Part shown: positions 54,783-64,000 of the stretch, piece by piece | How the letters are laid out: every line of letters starts with the position of its first letter | How positions within the stretch are numbered: the stretch's first letter is position 1 | Source of the DNA: Notolepis coatsorum | Taxonomy: Eukaryota > Chordata > Actinopteri > Aulopiformes > Paralepididae | Direction: 5' to 3' | DNA: 64,000 bases | Assembly: GCA_963971535.1 (NCBI GenBank) | Contig: OZ020587.1 | Location: 162,388,491 to 162,452,490 of the forward strand | Made by a program: the position numbers and the translations under genes | The notes under the pieces: generated by a model | What the model was told of the DNA's origin: nothing | The model's database searches: none | What the model saw: only the letters and a program-made list of their open reading frames with translations

Positions 54783-55735
54783 TTTTTTCACTACCTATCT
54801 TTGTGAAAGTGGCTTCTCAGCTCTGGTCCAGCTGAAGACAAAGCGGAGGAACAGATTGGACATTGAGCATGACCTCAGAGTTGCTTTGTCTACAATCACC
54901 CCAGACTTTGAGACTCTTGTCAGGAGCAAACATCATCCCCAGTTATCCCATTAGTCCCCTGCATGTTAAGCTAAGAATTCTGCTAAGAAGGATATATTAT
55001 TTATTATTATTATTATTTTATTTCATTGTGTTTTTAGCCCTTAGTTGCACTTTTGTTGCAACCCCAGTTATCCCATTAGTTCCCCCAAACGTAGGTCTGT
55101 TATGTTAAGCTAAGAAATCTGCTAAGAAGCATATTATTTATTATTATTTTATTTCATTGGGTCTTTAGCCCTAGTTGCACTTTTATTGCAATCCCAGTTA
55201 TCCCATTAGTTCCCCCAAACTTAGGTCTGTTATGTTAAGCTAAGAAGTCTGCTAAGAAGCATAATTATTTATTATTATTATTTAATTTCATTGGGTTTTT
55301 AGCCCTAGTTGCACTTTTGTTGCAACCCCAGTTATCCCATTAGTTCCCCCAAACTTAGGTCTGTTATGTTAAGCTAAGAAATCTGCTAAGAAGCATATTA
55401 TTTATTATTATTTTATTTCATTGGGTTTTAGCCCTAGTTGCACTTTTGTTGCAAACTCAGTTATCCCATTAGTTCCCCCAAATTTAGGTCTGTTATGTTA
55501 AGCTAAGAAATCTGCTAAGAAGCATATATTATTTATTATTCTTTTATTTCATTGGGTTTTTAGCAATAGTTGCACTTTTGTTGCACTTTTTTGTGTTTAT
55601 TTCATGTTTTGAAAGATTGCGTATTACTGCAAATTTTTTTTTTTACATAAATCATAGTGGTTCAAAATGTTGGGTCGCGACTTAATGACTAAGGAAAATG
55701 TTGGGTCCCGAGGCTAGACCAGTTGAGAACCACTG
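54643..55735 (+). mobile_element. hAT deletion derivative (ZBED5/SCAND3-like)
   Basis: The 8-bp duplication ctctagaa lies at 54635-54642 and 55736-55743. Ends cagtgtttctcaactggt and accagttgagaaccactg are inverse copies. A plus-strand remnant near 54795-54952 encodes YLCESGFSALVQLKTKRRNR through the stop: the C-terminal hAT dimerisation region. A poly-T run at 54752-54776 interrupts it upstream. Confidence 0.92.
54950..55590. repeat. About 125-bp tandem repeat, five units
   Basis: Within the hAT element, units contain agttatcccattagttcccc, gttaagctaagaaatctgct and gccctagttgcacttttgtt, starting near 54938, 55064, 55194, 55328 and 55458. It follows the transposase stop codon. Confidence 0.9.
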
Positions 55736-55929
55736 CTCTAGAACACAGGCAAAAAAAGTACACAGGAAATCCTCTGGAACACAGGCATCCTCCCGACCAG
55801 AATGCTGCCGACGGGCAACGCAGCAACCAGGGGGTCCAAGGGGAATGGGGTAAGAACACGGGCATCCTCCCGTGGTACAATAGAGAGCGGTGAAGCGGTC
55901 TCACCCCAGGAAACGAGGTCCATGTAGAG

Positions 55930-56951
55930 CAGGGATCAGCAACCTTTTTGACATGGAGTGCCTGTTTGAAATATAGTTGTAACTAGTGTGCCTCAACAAT
56001 ATTCCATGCATCGTAATTTATTTTTCTCATAATCAGGTATTTTTAATGATAATTTTTACATTATTACATCATTATTGTTATTGTTATTATTAACAATATT
56101 ATTATGATGGTTGTATCAACCCTAAATCTGAGTTGGGGGGGGGGAATGCAATGCAGACAAACAGCTGCATACAGTGCGACCATTTCACTCACATTTGCCC
56201 ATTCATTTTTGGACACATCACACACCATCAATGTGTGTACTGTACGTGTGCTGTCATAGCTCCACCTACAGGCCTAATGGAGAACACCAGGATGTGAATG
56301 GAGGGTGAATGTGAGGTATATCGTGTAAATAAGTTTTGATTGATCGCAAGACTACACTGTAAAAAAAATTATAATAATAAGTTACCAGAACTTAAAAATA
56401 TTGAGTTCAGTTACTGTGCATTAAGGTTTTCAGTTTTCAATCCATAATAAGTTAACAGAAAAATAAGTACACAACCACATTATTTCAACCTAATAAAACT
56501 ATGTTTATTGTCATTGTTTTAAGAACACAAGTTGACTTGGTAATGCTCACATTTTGAGTAAAAAAAATGGCTTTTAACATGTGCAATGTTCAATGAAATA
56601 GAAAAATAAATAATATAATTTGTTGATTAATCCCACTGGTCACAATGGTGACCGTAATAATGTTTTTGTTATAAGGCTCTGCAAATGTTACTGAATGATG
56701 TAGCAATGTATTTCCAGCTAAATTGAAATAATAAACAAATAAAGGGTCTCAATTAAATATGTGGTAGTAAAAAGAACATGTGGGAGGATTTCAACAAGAT
56801 AAATGCGACAACAGTGCAAAATATTTCACTATAATATTTCAAAGCAAAAAAAAAAAAAAAAAAATCTTTTTTTTTACTGCTGCCCCCTGTGCCTATGCAA
56901 ATGACCCTGCGTGCCTATGCAGGCACGCGTGCCTAGGGTTGCCTACCCCTG
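55930..56951. mobile_element. hAT non-autonomous element
   Basis: The 8-bp duplication atgtagag lies at 55922-55929 and 56952-56959. Termini are cagggatcagcaacc and ggttgcctacccctg. No transposase remains; A-rich and T-rich runs lie near 56847-56875. Confidence 0.9.
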
Positions 56952-57546
56952 ATGTAGAGGGAGTAGGGAAGTAGCCGGCATGACATCTGGAGTGGGAACA
57001 TTGGGATCCTCCCGTGGAATAGAGAGCGAAGACGATGTCCTACTCCAGGAAACGGCGATAGGTGGTGATGTACAGAGGTGGCACGACGTCTCACGCCGGA
57101 GACGCGGCAGTAGATGGTGGTAACAAGACAAACCGACAAGGAGTGGAAGGGAGTCTGCAATACTTGTACTCTTATCCGAGCTGATTGCAAACTCCTCTCA
57201 GGTGCGTGAAGCAGAAAAACGGCACGCCCCCTCGTTGGGCAGCATGCAGTCCTTTCCAGCCCTCACAAAAATAAGACATTAATAAATAACAAATAAAATG
57301 ATAAAAAAAACTACATCAAATAATTATACAAATTATAATAAAATATTTAAGTAAAAATAATATAAAGAAAGAAAAATAAGACAATAAAATAAAGATAATA
57401 ATTAATTTAAAAGCTATTAAAAAGGTAAGTTAAGAAAAAAAACTGTTCCACAGTTTTGAGGCGTAGCAGCAGGAAGTCATTCCCTCATCTCTACCGTTTC
57501 CCCTCGCGGTGTTCTTCTTCCCAGCCGAAGCAGACGTAACGGGACG

Positions 57547-57726
57547 ATGCCGCCTCCGGACCTCCGCCAGGTCACCGTCCTGTCCAGAGCGGAGTGGATG
57601 AGGATTCAAGGTGGTTTGAACCACGTTAATAAAGACGAGGAGAGGGCCAAAGAGGTGGCGCAAGAGAGACATGCTCTGCACCAGCACTCACAGGAAGCAG
57701 TGAAACTCATGTCCAACACCATTGAG
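57547..57726 (+). CDS. First coding exon of coiled-coil ciliary-type gene (CFAP210-like?)
   Basis: ATG at 57547 begins 60 codons ending ...SNTIE, followed at once by the donor gtacgt at 57727 (exon ends in phase 0). The protein starts MPPPDLRQVTVLSRAEWMRI and continues with a charged helical stretch (NKDEERAKEVAQERHALHQH). The DLRQVTV...EW.RI opening and helical continuation resemble CFAP210/CCDC173, a microtubule inner protein of cilia and flagella; the resemblance is from memory and not certain. A C/T-rich leader at 57475-57540 fits a 5' UTR. The next exon is not seen in the remaining 6.3 kb, so it lies beyond the window or is unrecognised. This is the only likely host gene here. Confidence 0.55.
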
Positions 57727-57727
57727 G

Positions 57728-58015
57728 TACGTGGGTCTGCTATAAAAGTTTTCTTATAGAATTCTATTTAATAACTAATTATCAATAAGGGATGCACTGA
57801 TGCCAAGACTGGTCTCTCTGGCTACGCTCACACTGCAAGCTTTAGTGTTCAATTATGATTTATTGCTCAGATTTCAGTGTGAACTGGACACACGCTCCTG
57901 AACTGACCCGCATGCGCAAATTAACAATAACGAAGATGGACGTAAACATGGAGGACACTGAAGTCACAGTTTATGGTTTCATTTATAAGTTGAATGTCAG
58001 GATTGGGGGGTAGGA
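57728..58015 (+). other. Intron start with partial MITE copy
   Basis: 57820-57955 is a partial copy of the MITE at 8802-9137 (ggctacgctcacactg, gaagatggacgtaaa). The rest is unassigned intron-like sequence. Confidence 0.65.
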
Positions 58016-58019
58016 CACA

Positions 58020-58208
58020 CACAAAAGGAGGGAATTTTAAAGTCTTCAGGGGTATGGCCCGACAAGCCTAGTGCTTCTCCCTAGCCCTTTTCGGACAATT
58101 GGACAATGCTGCAATAGCAGCTGGTAAAACTTTGGCGATTTATGGAATGACCGTTGTTATGTGTCCAAAACCTGAAATAAAAAATAACTGAACTGAACTG
58201 AACTGAAC
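58020..58208 (+). mobile_element. LINE 3' tail with (CTGAA)n
   Basis: A short 3' end (tgtgtccaaaacctgaaata) is followed by about five CTGAA units, typical of a 5'-truncated LINE insertion. Confidence 0.65.
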
Positions 58209-58985
58209 CATCAATCGCAGAGTGATGAGATAGGGTGAGGGAAAACACGAAAATAAATCAAAATAAAAGCTGTAGAAAACAAAACGCCAGCATAAAATAA
58301 ATGGGGAAAGACCCCAAAGTAACCACCACTGCCTAGCAGTTGAAAACGGACAAGAAATAAAAATAACTACAGAAAGCGAAAACCCTAGAAACAATACTTG
58401 GGACACTCCTCTACTTACTACTGAGGGAAAACATTAAATAAATAAGCGTCCGAACACAGGAAACCAAGCCTCCTTAACACATTGGCGGCCACTGGGATGA
58501 GTCTAATATCACTAGAGACGACCAGCATATGTAAACAGACTTGGGGCTGTTTGTAGAGCTAAATCTATACTTTATAGTATTGCTATCTGTCCATTCTCAT
58601 TGTTGTTTCTTATTATTGATTACCAATAACCGTGTTCGTCTAAGTAGCCACATACGCTAATCGCCTGGTTGAGTATCATAACAAGGCCCGATCAGCATGT
58701 AATTTACGTGAAAAAGATCTTACCATGAGCCGGTTGGATCCCCCCAAGCATTTCCACGTTATCGATCGCCATCTGGTAGATCGATATGTCCATTGGCTGA
58801 TGATAAATCCCCTTATTGCATAGTGAAATCCGCGATCCAAAACGTATTCCGTGCAACAGACAATAGCTATCGCTTCAGGTGAGTAGAAAACTACATTAGA
58901 GATAAAAAAAAAAAAAAGACAACTTCGGCCACAGGGAACACTGCATTATCGCGATAGCGCCCCTAAGAGGATCTGGCCGGTAATG
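58209..58985. other. Unassigned intron-like interval
   Basis: No ORF or repeat that I recognise. A poly-A run is at 58903-58917. Confidence 0.4.
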
Positions 58986-59476
58986 CACTTTCTCGAATTC
59001 TCTCAATTATCTTTTTCCCCCTCCTTTTTTCCAATTTTTCTCCCATCCCACTGTTAGTCGTTATGCCAATTCCCAACCCCCTTCCTGGTTGTTGCGGACC
59101 CCCCCCCTACTGTTGGTCCGGGAGGCCGGAGACTGTCACATGTTTTCCTCCGACACATGTGCAGCCAGCCGGCAGCCAGCCTGGCAGCGCAGATTCTCAC
59201 CGGGAGAGTGTAACGTGTGGAAGGTCACACTACCTTTCTCCAGATCCTACCCTCGCTGTGCAGGCGCCCTGACCGAACTGTAGGGGTCGCTGTCCACACC
59301 GCCCAGGACCCACCCACGGCTTCCCTCCCCCTAACTCAGCCAAACGAGTTAGTATAGCGATCAGCCCAAGCCAAGGCAATGCTGACTCTCCGGGAGTCGA
59401 GACCGCAGCCTCTTGCATTGGTGACGAGCACAATCTCCGCTACGCCACCTGACCGCCCTAACACTTTCTCGAATTC
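58986..59476 (-). mobile_element. tRNA-derived SINE with 15-bp TSD
   Basis: cactttctcgaattc at 58986-59000 and 59462-59476 flanks a copy of the SINE seen at 9238-9735. The tRNA-like head is at the right end on the minus strand (GGCGGTCAGGTGGCGTAGCG). Full length, but box B is altered. Confidence 0.9.
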
Positions 59477-59999
59477 AAAGAGTAGGGTACATCTGCAGTG
59501 CAGCTCGGCGACCTTGAATAGGTTATTAAAATGGAATAAAAGCCAAAACAACTTGCCACGGATATATCCGTCCTTCGGTCCATTAAGCATGGATTCGAAA
59601 CACGTATATATCCGTGGTCGGGCGCCATTGTGTTAAAGGCACTGCACACCTGACACCAATCAGGTGGCAATCAAGCCCACACACCTGCCATGCCGCATGG
59701 CAATCAACTGGTGTCTGGTGATTGACAGCTCACCAGAGAAAACCCCAAATAGATTAAAAGCACACAGGAATAAACAAAACCAAACCCACATAGACCGTGA
59801 TCCATCACATTGGATGCTTGTGAAATGGACGCGCTCTAGGTGGTGCAGTGAGACAGTACCGTCGGTCCATGTTTACTCTAGGGCAGTGGTTATATATCGT
59901 ATTTGCTTATCGCGTCCCGCTCTGAGCCTTATGAGATACCCCTTATCTCCTATGGTACCTATTGTACCCCAACGAACAACTAAATGCACCCACACCTGA
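59477..59999. other. Unassigned interval with short inverted repeats
   Basis: ccacggatatatccgt at 59556-59571 and acgtatatatccgtgg at 59605-59620 can pair; an inverted caccaatcaggtggcaatc/cacctg region lies near 59650-59720. No gene. Confidence 0.5.
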
Positions 60000-62700
60000 A
60001 GGAGCCCCCGCCCCTATGGAGGCGTAGCCTATATAACCATGACTCTGGTCACCAAACACTCTTCCTCTATTTTCGTTCCATCGTATCGGCTGCGTGCACC
60101 ATACGTAACTAGCAGGATGAAAAAGATCAGAGTCATAATGTTGAAAGCTTACCGGAGGTTGCTGGCCCCTGGCATCTTCGAAGCATGTTTTCGGCGACAC
60201 GACGGGCCTATGTTGATGTTCCTCGTCTGATGACAGCAGATCAAGGTTCAGCTGTACAAGATTGGCTGTCGGGCCAGCTTGTACCCAGGTAGGCCCTGTG
60301 TCTTCAGGCATCGGTATTAGTGTTAGTAATGCTGGTTTGTTTTGTTACACAACCATGTTGTGTGTTGGCGCCGGGGGCAGGATGGTTTGGTGAACGTTCA
60401 CTGCAGTGAACGGTTTCCAAACTGTCTTGGGCGTGCTGCTAAACATCTAATGCTATGCTACATGCTATCGCTAATGCCACATGCTACCACTACTGCTACA
60501 TACTAACTGCTACGCTGTTCTAATGTCTCCGCCGTGAGATGTTGTCACTTCTCCCTCCTCTTGCCCGGTTCATCAATGAAGGTCAGTCGGTGGCTGTTGT
60601 GGTTTTTTTTGCTGAGTCCTATTTACCTTTTTTCGGGTAAATGGGTTGACAACAGGGTAGGCCGTGGCTAGGTAGCCTAGCCAGGTATGTTACCTTGTGT
60701 TCCGGCGGGGTCTATGGAATGGTGTCCCCATCTGGGGCCGATGCGTGTGCTCGGCGGTGTAGCAGTAGAGCTATATTACTGCAGGACGGGACTTAATGGC
60801 GGGTTATGGCTCAGCTGGCTAGTTCCTATCCACATTGGCGTCGGGTAGTGGGGCTATGGGTCCAGCCGACATGGTAAACATGTTGCGTGTCTGTGCGCAG
60901 GCGGTTGTTGATCTGGGTTCCACATCGCCTCACGCTAGGCTGTAGTAGTATAGGGGCAGGGCCGCCTGGGAGAAATGTGAGGCCCTGTGCGAATTTAAAC
61001 GCGAGGCCCCCCACCCCCTGAGGCGGCCCTGTGTAGTGGGCTATTGTTTCGTTCTGTCACTCTGCTATGAGAAGGTCTGTCTTGCTACAGCTTTCTCTCC
61101 TCTCAACCATTCATACTGACGGTAAATCGGTATACTGGGGGAGTAGTGCGGGGGGGGCTTTGTTTACCTTTTTTGGTAAATGGGCTAAGCTAGGGCTGGT
61201 GTGCTGTTGTGAATATTTTGAATGAAGGCGGGACTAGTTCGCTCTGGTCCGCCTCCCCTTAACGTTGTGTATATGGGTTTGCTCATTCTACAGTATTTTG
61301 TGGTTTAGTTCTTTTATTCATTTAACCCTTTCATGGTGCACACCACAGTGGAGGTTGCTGTTTGCAACCACCACTGGTGCTCCGTGTTAACATCAGTCCT
61401 TTGTTTTTGACACATTGAAACAGTGCCCCGCCCGGCCGACGCCATGGGTGGGTCGGCCTGGCGAGTGGCTGGTGGACTGTTAAAGCCTGTACCGCCACGG
61501 TATGGAATTGGCAGCGATTAGAACTGTGTTCGAATTGCTGTTTTTTTCTATTAAAAAAAAATGGTGTCTGGTGGTGGGGCCTTGAGGGCCAGCCGACGTC
61601 GACACATCGCGCGAGGTTGTTGACGTTATTAGCTTTGACCCAGCCGCAAGCTATAACCGCTCAGGGTTCCCCTCTCCGCAGGGGATTTTGGTCTTCTGCT
61701 GGAGCGCGGGCGGTATTGTCCTAGGCCCTACACCACCGCCTCACACCGCGCAGCCAGAAGAAGAGAGAGCACGGCCTTGTCAGCGGCGATGACGAGGCCC
61801 TCGACAGGCGGCCATGTTTTCCCCCGCCGGAGGTATCCTGGGCGTTGATTCGACAGGTGTCCACAAGGCCGACAGCCTTGGCGGCCGAGGGATCGGCCAT
61901 GTAGGATGGGTTCGGCTTGAACAAACAAGCCGTCACCGTCCTGCCGCGAGCAGCCCGCTCTCCGATCACTCCCTTCCCCAACACCAGCGGAAAAAGTGGG
62001 CTCTGATTGTTTCCTTTGGCTGCGGGCCGCGTGCCTTCGTTGAAGCGCGGGCGGCCCCCCTTTCGCTTCTCATGGGGACAGGGGCTGACACCCAGTTGAT
62101 GGCTGAGCCTGGGTCTGTCCATGAGAATGTTGTGCTGTCAAGCGGCTCCCACACCATAAGCTGTGTTGGTTGAGCCTGGTGTTACGTCTGTCAACTTAAG
62201 TGTTGTCAGCAGGGGGGCTCGAAACCTTTTGAGGCACACAGTGCAGGCTTCCCCGGCCTCGCCTTCGCCAGGCCAGGTATCATGTTGGTGCCTCCCACTC
62301 CTTAAATATTGGCAGTGGTCGCAGGCACGCGTGATTTGGGGTGGTAGTAATATCACTGCAGGGCTACGGTGTGTAGGAACCCATGGGGTCCTGACACCTT
62401 GCATGTCCGGCTGCAGAACAACTCCTCAGCATGTTCTGGAGGGGTGTTCAGTGGGGGGGCTTTTTTCATCGGAAGCCCCCCGTATCAGACCGGCCCTTTC
62501 TGTCGGGGTCCCCCCTTGGGTGCGATTGCCTCGTGGGTGGTGTCAGGGTCAGATGTCCCGACACGGAACGCGCTGCTCGCACGGTTCCAGGGTTGGCTAC
62601 GCACAGCGGGGGGACCGGGCCAACTATCTACAGTTCCTGGCGGACCTGCGCCACGTGACGGCGGGTGCGTTGGGAGTGTCATCACATATGACTACGGCAG
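60000..62700 (+). other. Putative 5' part of DIRS-like element, degenerate
   Basis: A TATA-like tatataa is at 60028. An 18-bp perfect palindrome cgttcactgcagtgaacg lies at 60395-60412. A mini-element (60957-61032) interrupts it. Translations in 61590-62700 are broken and not clearly Gag. Assignment to the DIRS-like element rests on position only. Confidence 0.35.
60957..61032. mobile_element. 76-bp foldback mini-element
   Basis: Ends cagggccgcc and ggcggccctg are inverse copies around ggccctgtgcgaatttaaac. Flanks are only partly similar, so the TSD is doubtful. Probably a very short hAT-derived MITE. Confidence 0.55.
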
Positions 62701-62749
62701 TACCATATGTCGAGGTGGATGGAGAGAACGCTGAGGCGGGGACTTGTGT

Positions 62750-64000
62750 TTACACAACCCCACCCGTTTTCAGGTTTGGTACAGACCCTATTGTCAGGGT
62801 CTCCAGCAGTGACAGCTCTGGTCAACGAGATCCAATCTCTGTGGACGAAGCAAGCCATCGTCGTGGCGTTCTCCTCCCGGTGTTCTCTGCCTGAGAAGTC
62901 GGGAGGGAGGGGTGTAAGACCCAGGCTGGACCTGTCCCATGGGAAGGTTCAGCATTTTTTGGATCGTCTCCTACCTGTTGAACACTGTCAGGTGGGGGTC
63001 TGGTTCTCCTCCATAGACCTGTAGGATGCGTATGCGCATCTCCGATCTTCCATCCTAGGGCTTACCTACGCTTCCTTTGCAGGGTTAGCGTATGAGTACC
63101 AGAGGCTGCCGTTTTCTCTGGCTCCCCGCATCTTCACCAAGTGCGTGGAGGCCGCACTGGGGCCTCTGCGTCGTCAGGGGTTACGGAGTGTTCTGCCCTG
63201 ATGACGTTCTGGTCCTTCGCGGTCAAGGTGGATCGTCAGGTCTCGTACCAGGCAGGTCTCTACCAGCCTGGGGTTGCTGTAGACTGGATGTAGAGTACTC
63301 TTCCCAGTCAACGGTTGGAGGGCTATGGGCATCCCTCTCAGAGCGTGTTGTCAACACGCTCGGGAGGTTCTGTCCTAGGACGGTTACGGCGCTGTCTCAC
63401 GTCGCGTTTTCACCGACGCCTCCCTCGCTGGTGACGCGTCGGGCCAACGCAGTAGGGGGCAGCTGGCAAACCATGCTGCACGGTCTGCGCTAAGTTCAAT
63501 GTGTTGGTGTTGAAAGCGGTGCTTCTGGTCCACAAATGGTGTTGATCAGGACGGACGATACGACGTCAGTGTCGTGTATCGACAGACAGGGAGGAGTACG
63601 CTCCCCCTGTCTGCACCAGGCGGCGGGCGGCTGGCTATGGGCGTCCTCCATCTGCGCGGCCTGAGGGCTCCCCACATCCCCGGCAGGGAGAATGTGGGTG
63701 CAGGTGTACTGTCGCGGGGCGGTCCTCATCCTGACGGGTGAGGATTACGTCTGGACATAGCCAGGCAGGTCTGGGACCGATGCCGTGCCGCCAGGGATTC
63801 TTCCCCATACATCTGTTAGGTCAGTTGTTGGGACGGGTACGTTGAGGGGCGCAGGTTCTTGATCCTGATGGTGTTACCATCCGGAATGCGCATGCTCCCT
63901 CCACTGTCGCGCTTACGCGGGCAGATGACGTATGTTCCAAGTGTGGTGTAAGGCGGGGGGCCGGGACTCAGTCTCCTGCCCCCTGGATGCTGTCCTTAGT
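62750..64000 (+). pseudogene. DIRS-like retroelement RT and RNase H, decayed
   Basis: Shifting frames give in order TALVNEIQSLWTKQAIV and RGVRPRLDLSHGK (62800-62945), VWFSSIDL, a stop, then DAYAHL (62995-63045), YEYQRLPFSLAPRIFTKCVE (63090-63155), the catalytic PDDVLVL (about 63196-63216), an RNase H-like start near 63400, and RAPHIPGRENVG with LSRGGPHPDG (63668-63740). This order and the LPFSLAPRIFTK motif are those of DIRS1-type reverse transcriptases, which move with a tyrosine recombinase instead of an integrase. The recombinase and inverted terminal repeats lie beyond the window. Several stops and shifts show it is inactive. Confidence 0.75.

Larger units (their letters stand above)
54449..57267. 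mobile_element. Solo LTR containing two hAT elements
   Basis: It begins TGTTATGG and ends CCTCACA, flanked by aaaat at 54444-54448 and 57268-57272. Subtracting the two hAT insertions leaves about 690 bp. Inside, the caaaaaaatgcggcactgtg block is duplicated near 54535 and 54590. The lack of a PBS or coding region and the presence of one LTR suggest recombination between LTRs. Orientation is unknown. Confidence 0.6.

Noticed and set aside
61721-62122. 133-codon minus-strand ORF as a gene.
   Set aside because: G/C-rich shadow of the degenerate plus-strand DIRS-like region, no recognisable domain.

Overview
The window looks like a repeat-saturated stretch of a ray-finned (teleost) fish genome. 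The signs are fish-type LINEs (Rex1-like, L2 with an esterase ORF1, I-like, L1-like), many hAT non-autonomous elements with 8-bp target duplications, a Ty3/Gypsy element with a PNMA-like Gag, a DIRS-like element, tRNA-derived SINEs and long microsatellites. I see only one convincing host exon, the spliced first coding exon of a coiled-coil, probably ciliary, gene at 57547-57726. Almost everything else is mobile DNA nested in mobile DNA.

Layout. 1-8496: a minus-strand Ty3/Gypsy element (its 3' LTR is cut by the window start) with nearly identical LTRs but several frameshifts and an L2 fragment inside the protease. 8497-10900: a MITE, a TSD-flanked tRNA SINE and a duplicated tRNA-Asp-like SINE. 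10628-18574: a roughly 0.85-kb tandem duplication (repeat X plus a TIR element); its first copy took up a 526-bp hAT element and a 5.7-kb L1-like LINE, and that LINE itself contains a SINE. 18925-22110: ORF1 of an I-like LINE, interrupted by a LINE tail and a hAT-like fragment.

22183-46417: the most interesting unit, a 24.2-kb minus-strand LTR element. Its LTRs are about 1.88 kb, it is flanked by the 4-bp duplication TCTA, and it has a primer-binding site. It encodes a Gag-like protein with zinc knuckles (the first carries two stop codons) and no recognisable pol. On the opposite strand, in its very long leader, it carries an intronless IFITM (CD225) gene of 132 codons. The IFITM unit (about 2.8 kb) is tandemly duplicated with near-identity and both IFITM reading frames are open. 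Nested inside this element are an L2 LINE with open ORF1 and ORF2 (24646-30735), two hAT elements (25512-26845 and 33943-35507) and a 5'-truncated Rex1-like LINE (39118-41300).

46418-53645: tandem copies of an unclassified repeat, hosting a Rex1-like LINE with an open 1025-codon ORF. 54449-57267: a solo LTR containing two hAT elements. 57268-60000: the host exon and intron-like sequence with SINE, MITE and LINE tails. 60000-64000: a decayed DIRS-like retroelement running off the window.

The elements do not form one pathway. The possible functional pairing is between the non-autonomous LTR element and the antiviral-type membrane gene it carries. Whether that gene is expressed, or benefits host or element, cannot be read from the sequence.
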